From Formosa haliotis (lineage in GTDB: Bacteria; Bacteroidota; Bacteroidia; Flavobacteriales; Flavobacteriaceae), in assembly GCF_001685485.1 (NCBI RefSeq), contig NZ_BDEL01000001.1, positions 2,601,501 through 2,665,500 on the forward strand: 64,000 bases of DNA. Reading direction: 5' to 3'. A model generated the notes under the pieces. That model did no database searches and was not told the DNA's origin. It saw only the letters and a program-made list of their open reading frames with translations. Position numbers and translations under genes: made by a program. Shown here piece after piece: positions 45,631 to 55,018 of this stretch (positions are counted from its first letter, which is position 1; each line of letters opens with the position of its first letter).

Positions 45631-47130
45631 TTAATTCTCAAAAGCACCAATGTTTGGTAGTTCATCTGATAATTTATTTCCGAATAAATCTTTTCTACCA
45701 TTATTTTCAATTGAAATTCCTGCTTTCAAGGCAGGGGAATCATCCTTTAATCTATAACCAGCAAGACTTTTTGGGTTTTTCATATCAATATTTGTCCCTC
45801 CTTTTCCTGGATCAAGAAACATGGGATTAGAGACCACGGCATTATCTCCTTTTGACGAAACATTATAAAAAAGGTTATTCTCAAAAACGCAAGAATCTTC
45901 AGGCTCAAAACCCCACTCTGCTTTATCTTCAAAATAAAAAATATTGTTTTTGAATGCTGTTTCTATGGGATGTCTCACTTTACCCCCTTCAACAAATATT
46001 CTCGTTCCTTTCCCTTTACCAAAATAGTGGATGTTGTTATACACTTTTACATCTTTCAACCCAAACTCTGTTGGAAACCCGTACAAATAGGAACCCAATA
46101 ATTCGTTTTGACTGATGTTATAACGAATGGTGATATCTGAATTTATCCCCCTACGCATAATGCCACAAAACCAGTTGTTATCGTGACTGTAGTTGTATTG
46201 AATAATTGTTCCTGTTGATTTGTAATCTGCATCAAAGCCTCCGCGTTCATTTTCATCCCCATCTCCCGTATTGCCATAAGCTTCGTTATATTGCACAATA
46301 CAATTTACAGTATTAAAATTAACGATGCTATGACCTGTATCATAACGGCTACTAGCGGCTGCCACGTTGTATTCAATTAATGGGTCAATAGCATTTCTCA
46401 ATATAATACTATTGCGTCCTGTTCGCTCGATATAATTTCCTCTAATCACAAATTCCGTCCATGGATAGTAGTTTTCTGTATCAATATTTCTCCAACTGGA
46501 TTGATTCCCTATGCCTACACCTCCAACATCTTTTACCACATTATCCTCAATCAATAATTTATGAAATTTTGTTTTAATGCTATCTCCATACACCTGTATG
46601 TTTATACCTCCATGCCACTTTCCTCCTACATGGCCATTCACGTTATGGATATTGCAATTTTTAATCGTGATGTTGTTGATAATTCCAGCATCCTCTGCTA
46701 CCACAAAAATCCCTTTTAATTTTCCTTGGTCATTTAATGTTCCATCGGTGTTGGTTACTTCTATATTATTGATACCCCAATATTGACCATTATACAAATA
46801 AAGAGGTGCTTCTACTTTACCCAGTCCATTTATAACTGATTTTTTTTGAGCAGCATCATAAAACACTTCTTTGGTTTTTGGGTCGTACGATGTCAATATA
46901 TTAGGATTGCTTTCACTACCACTACCTTTTACGATAAACTGCCCTTCAAATGCGGTTCCTACAGCGAACAAAACTTTAGAACCCTCAGGAAATTCAGTTC
47001 CCGAATATTTATCAAATGCTTCTTGGGTGTCAATGTAAAAAATGCTTTCACTGGTTTCTTTCTTTGAATTACATGCTGCCAATGTGATGAAACCTATAAG
47101 CAATAGTTTAGATACGATGTGTGTCTTCAT
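45631..47130 (-). CDS. Parallel beta-helix lipoprotein (candidate polysaccharide lyase or hydrolase)
   Basis: This 499-residue protein starts with a lipoprotein signal (lipobox ITLAAC, Cys20). From about residue 85 to 470 it has the stacked Asn/Ile-rich rungs of a right-handed beta-helix: ITIKNCNIHNVNGH, LIEDNVVKDVG, FVIRGNYIERTGRNSIILRN and IVQYNEAYGNTGDGDENERGG. The same rung order (ILRNA..PLIEYN, QYNEA, GG.D.D, ILQYNY.HDN) is found in the beta-helix of the neighbouring 1329-residue protein, so the two are paralogues. I cannot assign a CAZy family. It is probably exposed on the outer membrane. Confidence 0.7.
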   Translation of the reverse strand: MKTHIVSKLLLIGFITLAACNSKKETSESIFYIDTQEAFDKYSGTEFPEGSKVLFAVGTAFEGQFIVKGSGSESNPNILTSYDPKTKEVFYDAAQKKSVINGLGKVEAPLYLYNGQYWGINNIEVTNTDGTLNDQGKLKGIFVVAEDAGIINNITIKNCNIHNVNGHVGGKWHGGINIQVYGDSIKTKFHKLLIEDNVVKDVGGVGIGNQSSWRNIDTENYYPWTEFVIRGNYIERTGRNSIILRNAIDPLIEYNVAAASSRYDTGHSIVNFNTVNCIVQYNEAYGNTGDGDENERGGFDADYKSTGTIIQYNYSHDNNWFCGIMRRGINSDITIRYNISQNELLGSYLYGFPTEFGLKDVKVYNNIHYFGKGKGTRIFVEGGKVRHPIETAFKNNIFYFEDKAEWGFEPEDSCVFENNLFYNVSSKGDNAVVSNPMFLDPGKGGTNIDMKNPKSLAGYRLKDDSPALKAGISIENNGRKDLFGNKLSDELPNIGAFEN

Positions 47131-47155
47131 TTTTTAGTTTAATTTTTATTGAAAT

Positions 47156-50100
47156 TTATTTTTGGCTCCAAACCTCAAGGTTTGGTTTAATATCTGATTC
47201 TTTTGATTTTATGATTACAGTCCGCCCTTTATCCTCATCATCACCCAATTGGCGGGTTTCTCGAACCAAAACAAAAGTGACAGCTTCCGAATTGTTTTTT
47301 GAAATAATATCCGTCACATCCAAGTAATGGCTCTTTTCTTCAGTAGAAAATGCAAGTTCACCTGCTACTTTTACAGGATTTCCAACGTTTTCCACCAAAG
47401 CTTCTTTAGCATTCAATTGTGGTGCATGTTTCCAAGTCAGCTTTTTTTCATTTATTTTTTCTGAAGGAATGGCATAGACATGTAACCTAAAAGGTCTATC
47501 TCCCATATCTACTTTTCCCGTAACATGCAACAACGCTTTTTTAATTTTGGTTTTATCCTTTGGCGTATTAAAACTTAAATAACCAACCTTGTTTTCATCA
47601 ATATTTTCAGCATTTAAACTCACCAATAATTCTTTTTTGTTACCGTATTTTTTTGTGCTATTAGCACCAGCGGACACATAAGCATCTGAAACTACAGGGT
47701 GTATTTCTTTAGTTAAATTTCCTTTGGGAATGCTCAGCAATGTGACACTTTGCGGCGGCAAGGTCATTTTAATTTTTTTATCCTTAGGAAGTTGTTTTAA
47801 TGTAGAAACTTCACCATAAGTTTTAGCATCCACGGTTTCACCAATGATAGGTGCCCCTGGGTTTAAATCCAAGTTTGAGACATCCACATCCAAATGATAA
47901 GCAAAATGACCACGCTGCACTAACCACATATAATAAGTATCTGTTTTTTCATCTAAAGACACATAAGTATCCAACCCATTATCAACATTTGAACGGTCCA
48001 CTTGCAATAAGTCCCGTTCATCTTTAAAGCCTTTGGCAAAAAGTCTCACCACTTCCCCGGTGCGTTGTATGCCCGAAATATTATAATTTGGCACATCGCT
48101 TGGCAAAGCATTTTTATCGAATAATTTGATTTCGCGGACTTTTAATGCGCCTTCATCTTCTGAAACAAATCTGATTTTTGATGTTTTTATGGATTTTTTA
48201 AAAGGAAGATAAACCTGTGCATATTTATTATCTTTTTGTTCTGCCTCTGGAATGTTTTCCCAGTTTGAACCCGTCCAATATTGCAATCTAAAATTCCTTA
48301 TGCGGTCTGGTGCTGTAAATACACCACTTTCGGAACCATTATAAACTAAAGCACTTCCTAATTCTTGAGTCTTTCCTAAATCTATTTCCAACCATTTTTC
48401 TTTGCTGTCTTCATTAGATATCCACGAAGAATCATCGGTTTTATCACCATCGGTAATTAAACCTGCTTTTGAACCATTGAAAGATGCACTCACTGTTGCG
48501 TTTTTTGCCTGATTTTGATGGGCGTCTTCTACAAAACGGGTTCCCTGCCATGTGTAATGATGACCTGACTTGATGCCTCTAGAATACGAATTACTGGTAT
48601 TGGTCACTAATTTAAATGCCCACATCCCATAGGCTCCATTTTTCATATTATTCGCATAAATCCCAGCCCATTCTGTGAACAACGAAGGCGAATCCATGGT
48701 CTCTTCTTTATCTATTAAATATGCATTCATCCAACGTCCTATTTCGGTAAACACAATTGGAATGGCCTTTTTTTCAGGATGGTTTTCCACTAATATTTTA
48801 CGGATATTATCCACTCTTGTAGAATACCCTGCTGCAGGGGAATTATAGGAGTGCGTTGAAAACACATCAATCAAATCGTGGTCTAACGTATTGCCATGAT
48901 AATCTGTGCGTATATTTTTTGCAATAGTTGCCCACCAATCGGTATTTTGCCCCGCGGTAACTGGCCCTACAAATTTTGCTTTTAAATTTTTGCTGTATTT
49001 TTTATTGACATCTTCAATAGCTGCATGTACGGCATCGGAAACGATTTGCATACCCTCAATCCATTGATTCAATTCCATAGGACCTGAATGCCTATGGTTG
49101 GGTTCGTTTTGCATGGCGAACATAGCCGCATCAGCCGTTTTAGCAACATGGTAGGCCAGTGAATAATAACGCTGCCATTGTTTCCATTTGTTGCTCCAAG
49201 TGCCATCAAAATCACGTGAATTGATTTGTAAAATGGGTTCAATTCCCAATCGTTTGGATTCTCTAATTGCATAATCAAGTTCCATGATGTTGTTCGAAGA
49301 ATAATCAATAGACGTATAAATAGGTTTTAATTCATTCCACTTTATGTATTTACTAGCCTCTGGATTTGACCTTAAATCTGCCTTACGTTTATCAAACTCC
49401 TCAACGGATTTAATACTTGAATCTACTTGTACTGCACTTTCAGGGGCATAATTATTGAGGTTAGGCCAAATTCGAATACTATTTACATTGGCATATTCCA
49501 ACCAACCGGACACATTATAGCCTGGCAAAAAATAACCTTGGTTATACCCCACATACTTAAAGGTTTTCCCAACTACATTATTGGTTACTTTAAGGGAAGC
49601 ATTTTGGTCTTCAGTAATTTCAACTTGCTTTACAATATTGGATTCAAAAGATGGTGGCTCAGGCATATCGATGGCTACCGTTCCAAAAACCTCTATTTCC
49701 ATAACGCTTATTTTTTCACCATCATCAGCAACCATTCGGATTTTAAAGGTACTAATAGGGTTTTCAAACTTAAAATAAACCGTTGTTAGCCTGTTTTCCA
49801 AAACGGACGCTTTTGGAAAGTCAGTCCAATTGGCATCATCCCAATATTGTATCTTAAAATTTTTGACGGACCAAAAACCACTAGCTTGATTTTTTTCCAT
49901 AGCTGTTCTTTCATCATCAGGGATACCACTATGAAATCTTATTTCAGAAATGTTGCAGTATTTTTCAAAATCAATTTCCACAATGTGAGGCGCTTTATTG
50001 GTGGCACTCATCCATTTAGACTCTCTGGTAATTTTGTCATCTACAATATTGCTTGCAGGATACTCATCATATTCTGAAGTAGCTTGAACTTTCATTCCTA

Positions 50101-50200
50101 ACGCAAGATTTACATTGACATCTTGTGCAAATCCCTGATTTAGGCATGCAATAAAAAAAATGTATGTTAAAAAAATGTATGAAAACGATTTAAATTTCAT
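47156..50200 (-). CDS. Large secreted clan GH-A-like glycoside hydrolase with discoidin-like and DNRLRE domains
   Basis: This 1014-residue protein has a signal peptide, an N-terminal F5/8C-like domain (about 28-175) and a TIM-barrel catalytic part (about 210-545). The acid/base is Glu366 in FAMQNEPNHR and the nucleophile Glu486 in VFTEIGRW. A second F5/8C-like domain lies at about 555-695 (WISNEDSKEKWLEIDLGKTQ), then a linker and a C-terminal DNRLRE/CBM96-like domain (about 850-1014). The NEP and nucleophile placement indicates clan A. The exact GH family is not settled; families such as GH39 or GH86 are possible. It lies 67 bp after the ExuT-like gene. Confidence 0.72.
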   Translation of the reverse strand: MKFKSFSYIFLTYIFFIACLNQGFAQDVNVNLALGMKVQATSEYDEYPASNIVDDKITRESKWMSATNKAPHIVEIDFEKYCNISEIRFHSGIPDDERTAMEKNQASGFWSVKNFKIQYWDDANWTDFPKASVLENRLTTVYFKFENPISTFKIRMVADDGEKISVMEIEVFGTVAIDMPEPPSFESNIVKQVEITEDQNASLKVTNNVVGKTFKYVGYNQGYFLPGYNVSGWLEYANVNSIRIWPNLNNYAPESAVQVDSSIKSVEEFDKRKADLRSNPEASKYIKWNELKPIYTSIDYSSNNIMELDYAIRESKRLGIEPILQINSRDFDGTWSNKWKQWQRYYSLAYHVAKTADAAMFAMQNEPNHRHSGPMELNQWIEGMQIVSDAVHAAIEDVNKKYSKNLKAKFVGPVTAGQNTDWWATIAKNIRTDYHGNTLDHDLIDVFSTHSYNSPAAGYSTRVDNIRKILVENHPEKKAIPIVFTEIGRWMNAYLIDKEETMDSPSLFTEWAGIYANNMKNGAYGMWAFKLVTNTSNSYSRGIKSGHHYTWQGTRFVEDAHQNQAKNATVSASFNGSKAGLITDGDKTDDSSWISNEDSKEKWLEIDLGKTQELGSALVYNGSESGVFTAPDRIRNFRLQYWTGSNWENIPEAEQKDNKYAQVYLPFKKSIKTSKIRFVSEDEGALKVREIKLFDKNALPSDVPNYNISGIQRTGEVVRLFAKGFKDERDLLQVDRSNVDNGLDTYVSLDEKTDTYYMWLVQRGHFAYHLDVDVSNLDLNPGAPIIGETVDAKTYGEVSTLKQLPKDKKIKMTLPPQSVTLLSIPKGNLTKEIHPVVSDAYVSAGANSTKKYGNKKELLVSLNAENIDENKVGYLSFNTPKDKTKIKKALLHVTGKVDMGDRPFRLHVYAIPSEKINEKKLTWKHAPQLNAKEALVENVGNPVKVAGELAFSTEEKSHYLDVTDIISKNNSEAVTFVLVRETRQLGDDEDKGRTVIIKSKESDIKPNLEVWSQK

Positions 50201-50267
50201 TTGAAAAATATTTAGTATTTATTAATATATCTCTATTTGTTTTTAACCTATTCCTAAATTCAAAAAA

Positions 50268-51569
50268 TTAATTCGCAATAGTATTTAAATTTTCATCTAG
50301 AGGAGTCATCGAAGGCATTAATAAATGTACCAATCCAAGAATAACAATGTAACAAGAACCTACAATTAAAAAAGCCCAAAAATAACCTTGATTTCCTGAC
50401 TGATCTAGAACAGAACCTAAAGCTGCATCAGCAACAATACCTGCTACAGCACCTGACATACCACCTATACCAACTACCGAAGCTGTTGCTTTTTTGGGGA
50501 ACACATCTGAAACCAAAGTAAAAATGTTTGCAGACCAAGCTTGATGTCCTGCAGCAGCTAATCCCATTAGAAAAACGGCTAACCATTTATTATCTGTTAT
50601 AGCAACGTAACTCACAGGAAGTACAATTAAAGCACATATAAGTAAAGTAATTTTCCTAGCTTTATTCACGGACCAGCCTTTTCTAATAAATACTCCCGAA
50701 AGGTAACCACCAAAAATACTACCGACATCAGCCATAATATAAATTACAAAGAATGGAAGTGCTATATTATGAATATTAACGTTGAATGTGTCTGACAAAA
50801 ACTTAGCACCCCAGAAAAGGAAAAACCACCATACAGCATCGGTAAGTTTCGCTAATGAAAAAGCCCAAGTCTGAGGTTTACCTAGCACATTTTTCCATGG
50901 TAATTTATCATCATTCTCAGCAGTAGAGTCACTTAAAATATAAGCCAATTCTTCTTTCGAAACTTTAGGATGTTTCTCAGGTTTCTTGTACATACGTAAC
51001 CATAGAAACACCCATATTGCACTAAGCACCCCCGTTATTAAGAAAGGAATTTGCCAATTCGTACCGTCTTCATGAACAATCCAACCTATTACAAAAGGAG
51101 CTGATATAGCACCAATACTAGTCGCAGCATTAAATAACCCTGTTGCGAAAGCACGATCCTTTTTAGGAAACCATTCCGCCGTGGTTTTTATCGCTGCAGG
51201 AAAATTTCCTGACTCTCCAAATCCTAAACCGAAACGAGCTATCGCAAAACCAACAACACTAAACCCTGGACGAACTAGAGCATGAAGCATCCCAAATATA
51301 CTCCAAATCGCTATTGACAATGTATATCCCTTTTTAGTACCCAATCTATCAATCAACCCTCCCATAGAAAGCATCCCTATTGCATAAGCAACTTTAAAGG
51401 ATATCATAATGTTTGCATAATTACTATTAGTCCAACCAAACATTTTTTCAAGAGTTGGAGCCAAAATCCCAATAATACTCCTATCAAAATAATTAATTGT
51501 TGTAGCGAACATTAGAAGTCCTAAAATCCTATAACGGTAATTTCCAATTTTCTGATTTGAATTAGTCAT
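50268..51569 (-). CDS. exuT: MFS hexuronate transporter (ExuT-like)
   Basis: This 433-residue protein has twelve predicted membrane helices. It begins with YRYRILGLLMFATTINYFDRS and contains GLIDRLGTKKGYT between helices 2 and 3 and ARFGLGFGESGNFPAAIKTT. These are the signatures of the anion:cation symporter branch that contains ExuT. It probably imports glucuronate or galacturonate across the inner membrane, which the adjacent UxaC isomerises. It lies 24 bp after uxaC and is regulated with it. Confidence 0.88.
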   Translation of the reverse strand: MTNSNQKIGNYRYRILGLLMFATTINYFDRSIIGILAPTLEKMFGWTNSNYANIMISFKVAYAIGMLSMGGLIDRLGTKKGYTLSIAIWSIFGMLHALVRPGFSVVGFAIARFGLGFGESGNFPAAIKTTAEWFPKKDRAFATGLFNAATSIGAISAPFVIGWIVHEDGTNWQIPFLITGVLSAIWVFLWLRMYKKPEKHPKVSKEELAYILSDSTAENDDKLPWKNVLGKPQTWAFSLAKLTDAVWWFFLFWGAKFLSDTFNVNIHNIALPFFVIYIMADVGSIFGGYLSGVFIRKGWSVNKARKITLLICALIVLPVSYVAITDNKWLAVFLMGLAAAGHQAWSANIFTLVSDVFPKKATASVVGIGGMSGAVAGIVADAALGSVLDQSGNQGYFWAFLIVGSCYIVILGLVHLLMPSMTPLDENLNTIAN

Positions 51570-51593
51570 AATTTTATATAGTCTGAGTTTAAA

Positions 51594-52994
51594 TTAAAAA
51601 TTGAAATATTTTTTTGCATTGTTGTAGCTTATATCTGAAGCCATATTCCCAACCCACTCTATATCATTTGGCAATTGCCCCTTTTCTATTTGTGAACCTA
51701 AAATATTACAAAGTATTCTTCTAAAATATTCATGCCTTGGAAAAGACATAAAACTTCTTGAGTCTGTTAACATACCAACAAATTTACTTACCAACCCCAT
51801 ATTAGAAAGGGTATTAATCTGCTTTTCCATCCCATCCTTTTGATCTAAAAACCACCATGCAGACCCCCATTGTACTTTACCTGCAATACTACTATCATTA
51901 AAATTCCCTGCCATAGTTGCAAAAACCTCATTGTCAGATGGATTTAAATTATATAAAACTGTTTTTGGCAAAATATTTTCATAATCCAATCTATTTAGGA
52001 AATATGAAAGCCCTTCAGCTTGTCTAAAATCACCAATGGAATCACAACCTACATCATTTCCAATTAAATCAACTAGACGTTTGTTATTGTCACGCTGAGC
52101 CCCTAAGTGTAATTGCATTGTCCAATTTTTCTCAGCATATTTTCTTCCTAAGGCAAAAAGTAATGCCATTTGAAATTTTTGAGAGTCCTCTAGATTAATT
52201 AATTTATTAGATAATCGCCTTTTAAAAATAAGCTCAATTTCAGATTCTGTAAATTCTAAATTATATAATTGCTCTAATCCATGATCTGATAATCGACCTC
52301 CCATATTATCAAAAAAGTCAATTCGATTTTCCAATGCATCAACAAGTGATTTGAAATCATTGATGACGATATTTGACACTTCCTCTAAAGTTTTAATTGA
52401 AATTAAATATTCATCATTAACAATATTCAAAAATTTATCAGGACGAAATGTAGGTAGAATCTTGCAAAAAGAATTACCAATTAATTGTTCATGAAATTCT
52501 AATGAATCTGTTGGTTCATCTGTAGTACAGATAACTTCAATATTCATTTTTTGAATTAATTTCTGTACAGAAAAGTCTTTACTACTTATTTTATCATTTA
52601 TTTCATTGAATATTTTTTTACCATTATCAGAAGTTAACAACTCATCTATCCCAAAATATCGTTTCAACTCTAAATGTGTCCAATGATATAAAGGATTACA
52701 CATAGTATAGGGCACTGTTTCCGCCCATTTCATAAATCGAAGCTCATCCGAGGCATTACCTGTAATATATTTTTCTGGAATAGCATTTGCACGCATAGCA
52801 CGCCATTTATAATGATCCCCATATAGCCAACATTCTGAAATTGAACTATATATCTTATCAGAAGCAATATCTTTTGAATTTAAGTGATTGTGATAATCTA
52901 TTATTGGGAGATGTGACACATAATCATGATAAAGTTTTTGAGCCGTTTTGGTTTCTAAAATAAAGTTATCGTTTATAAAAATTGGAGTTTGCAT
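51594..52994 (-). CDS. uxaC: Glucuronate isomerase
   Basis: This 466-residue protein is close to E. coli UxaC (470). It has the amidohydrolase-like opening LPIIDYHNHLNSKDIASD near residue 30, ECWLYGDHYKWRAMRANAIP, CTTDEPTDSLEFH and MQLHLGAQRDNN. It ends with MLTDSRSFMSFPRHEYFRR and DIEWVGNMASDISYNNAKKYF. It converts D-glucuronate to D-fructuronate (and galacturonate to tagaturonate). It is the first gene of the run down to the GH2 gene and faces the LacI-type regulator across a shared control region. Confidence 0.95.
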   Translation of the reverse strand: MQTPIFINDNFILETKTAQKLYHDYVSHLPIIDYHNHLNSKDIASDKIYSSISECWLYGDHYKWRAMRANAIPEKYITGNASDELRFMKWAETVPYTMCNPLYHWTHLELKRYFGIDELLTSDNGKKIFNEINDKISSKDFSVQKLIQKMNIEVICTTDEPTDSLEFHEQLIGNSFCKILPTFRPDKFLNIVNDEYLISIKTLEEVSNIVINDFKSLVDALENRIDFFDNMGGRLSDHGLEQLYNLEFTESEIELIFKRRLSNKLINLEDSQKFQMALLFALGRKYAEKNWTMQLHLGAQRDNNKRLVDLIGNDVGCDSIGDFRQAEGLSYFLNRLDYENILPKTVLYNLNPSDNEVFATMAGNFNDSSIAGKVQWGSAWWFLDQKDGMEKQINTLSNMGLVSKFVGMLTDSRSFMSFPRHEYFRRILCNILGSQIEKGQLPNDIEWVGNMASDISYNNAKKYFNF

Positions 52995-53184
52995 TATATT
53001 ATTTTTTATTGTTAGAATTATCTTAAACTTAATACTCTTTAATAAAACTCACCGATTCTTCCCTTAACAAGAGAAAATTCAGACAAGGTTTAAAGGCTAA
53101 TTTTCTTTAATATTAGACTACTCCTACCCCAATATTAACAAACCCTTTTTATTACTAAATCACATTTAATTTAATTTTACATTT

Positions 53185-53213
53185 CAAATATAACAAATAT
53201 ACCATTAAAACAA
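53185..53213 (-). promoter_or_regulatory. Promoter of the uxaC operon
   Basis: On the minus strand a TTG (53211-53213) is followed after exactly 18 nt by TATATTTG (53185-53192), a full TTG/TANNTTTG Bacteroidota promoter. A second overlapping TATATTTG lies at 53194-53201, but without a TTG at the right distance. Confidence 0.65.
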
Positions 53214-53223
53214 TCGATTGTTT
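53208..53223. promoter_or_regulatory. LacI-type operator palindrome
   Basis: AAACAATCGATTGTTT is a perfect 16-bp palindrome with a central CG, like operators of LacI-family repressors. It covers the -33 TTG of the uxaC promoter and lies 49 bp before the regulator's own start, so it can control both. Confidence 0.65.
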
Positions 53224-53271
53224 AGATTTTTGTTAAAACAAAAAAATATTTAGATTATCTTGCACCCAATT

Positions 53272-54315
53272 ATGAAAGATGAAAAAATTACAATTAAAGA
53301 CGTTGCAAATTACCTTAACGTCTCAACATCCACTGTATCACGGGCATTAACAGACCACCATAGTATTAGTAAAAAAACTAAACTAAAGGTTAAAAAAGCT
53401 GCCGAAAAGTTAAATTACACCCCAAATAATATTGCGGCAAGTTTGCGTAACGGTAAATTAAACTCAATTGGTGTGATTCTACCTAAAATAAACAGCACCT
53501 TTATGTCAAATTGCATCTTCGGTATTGAAAAAATAACTCAACCTGCTGGCTATAATCTTATTATTTGTCAATCAAATGAAAACTACGAAAACGAAGTGCG
53601 AAACATTAAATCCTTATTAGATAGTCAAGTTTCAGGTATTATGATATCATTATCAAATGAAACAACTAACACCGATCACTTACAAACAGTTATAGACAAA
53701 GATATTCCCTTAGTCTTGTTTGACAGAACCTCTGATCTATTGGATGTCGATTCTGTAGTTAATGACGACTACAAATCAACTATAGCTGCGATATCACACC
53801 TATATAGTCAAGGATATAAAAAAATAGCAATATTAAGCGGGCCTACTCATATTTACGTTTATAAGAATAGAATGCAAGGCTATCTGGATGCACTTAAATT
53901 ATGTAAATTAAAAAAAAATGAAGATTGGATATTTGATGGCGTCAAAAATAAATTAGAAGCACAAGCTATTACTCAAAACATTTTTAATGAAAGCAATACT
54001 CCAGATGCCATTTTTTGCACAGGAGACAACATTGCTTTAGGCGTATTACAAACATTAAATAAAATGAATATTGAAGTCCCTAAGACCGTAGGAGTAATGG
54101 GTTATTCTAACGATACTTTTTCAGAAATTACACAACCAACATTGAGTTCTGTCGAACAGCACCCTCAAGACATCGGCTCAAATGCAGCATCTATTTTATT
54201 AGAAAGCATAGAAAATAAGAAAAAAGCAGATAAGAAGTTGCATAAAAAAATATATGTCAAACCTAAACTTATAATAAGAGAATCCACAACTAGAACACAA
54301 ACCTATTTGGAATAA
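53272..54315 (+). CDS. LacI-family transcriptional regulator of the uronate/glycan locus
   Basis: The frame opens at a TTG (53260), but the ATG at 53272 (MKDEKITIKDVANYLNVSTS) fits the family, giving 347 residues. The LacI helix-turn-helix (VSTSTVSRALTDHHSISKKT) is at about residues 16-40, with the hinge helix near 50-60. The periplasmic-binding-like sensor domain follows (IGVILPKINSTFMSNCIFGI, LFDRTSD, VMGYSNDTF). It is divergent from uxaC with a perfect palindrome between them. It probably senses a uronate intermediate and represses the locus. Confidence 0.88.
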   Translation: MKDEKITIKDVANYLNVSTSTVSRALTDHHSISKKTKLKVKKAAEKLNYTPNNIAASLRNGKLNSIGVILPKINSTFMSNCIFGIEKITQPAGYNLIICQSNENYENEVRNIKSLLDSQVSGIMISLSNETTNTDHLQTVIDKDIPLVLFDRTSDLLDVDSVVNDDYKSTIAAISHLYSQGYKKIAILSGPTHIYVYKNRMQGYLDALKLCKLKKNEDWIFDGVKNKLEAQAITQNIFNESNTPDAIFCTGDNIALGVLQTLNKMNIEVPKTVGVMGYSNDTFSEITQPTLSSVEQHPQDIGSNAASILLESIENKKKADKKLHKKIYVKPKLIIRESTTRTQTYLE

Positions 54316-55018
54316 CACCTATTAAATTTGTATTTTGGTAAAACGAATAGCTTTTATTCCTCTTACTTAAAATAAATGTTAACTCCTTTTGAATAAAATA
54401 ATCTCAACTAAAATTTATCGCAGCCGTGAATTAACAACAGTAAGAAATTTACAATTAACTCAAAAACAATTAATTCAAATATTTTTAAAAAATCAAACTC
54501 ATATATTACACAAACGTTTGTTTTACTTTAACCAAAACCGCATAATACTCTTATTCTCTCGACCAATGAGAGATTCAATATTTATAGTATCTAATACCAA
54601 TTCTACTAATTTGATAAGTCTGCTAGCAACTTAGTTAAGATTTATAATGAAAATAGTAGAAGAATATTTAATTCTGTATAACTATTAAGGATTGTTGTGA
54701 TTAATTACACATCACCTTAGAGAAAAACAGCTATGAACGACCTAATAAATTTAGTGCTATTTTTCTATTATTTTTTGAATTCTTAAACTCATTTAAATAC
54801 AATCAAAAGAGTAATATATTTCTTTTATACTTTGTTTTATTTCCTGATCTTATTTCTTTATAGTTATATGACAAATTTAAGTTTATCACATAAATTCGTA
54901 CTGACTAAAATAGACATTCCATTAGCATCATTGCTTAACTTATAAAAAACCTCAAGCTTGCCGTTATAACAAACTTGAGATAAACAACAAACAAACTAAC
55001 TAATATTTCCTCAACATA
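54316..55018. other. Gene-free stretch of about 700 bp
   Basis: AT-rich sequence without a believable coding frame. A short frame at 54389-54634 has no family resemblance and no supporting context. The right end contains the uxuA terminator. Confidence 0.5.
54943..54979 (-). terminator. Terminator after uxuA
   Basis: On the minus strand CTCAAG and CTTGAG pair across a 17-nt loop, and a T-run (TTTTTT) follows directly, 40 bp after the uxuA stop. Confidence 0.7.

Noticed and set aside
53194..53201. Second TATATTTG as main uxaC -7 box
   Set aside because: The distance to the nearest TTG is only 9 nt; the neighbouring copy at 53185-53192 has correct 18-nt spacing.
54389..54634. 81-codon plus-strand frame
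   Set aside because: Low-complexity AT-rich translation, no family resemblance, no promoter or operon context.
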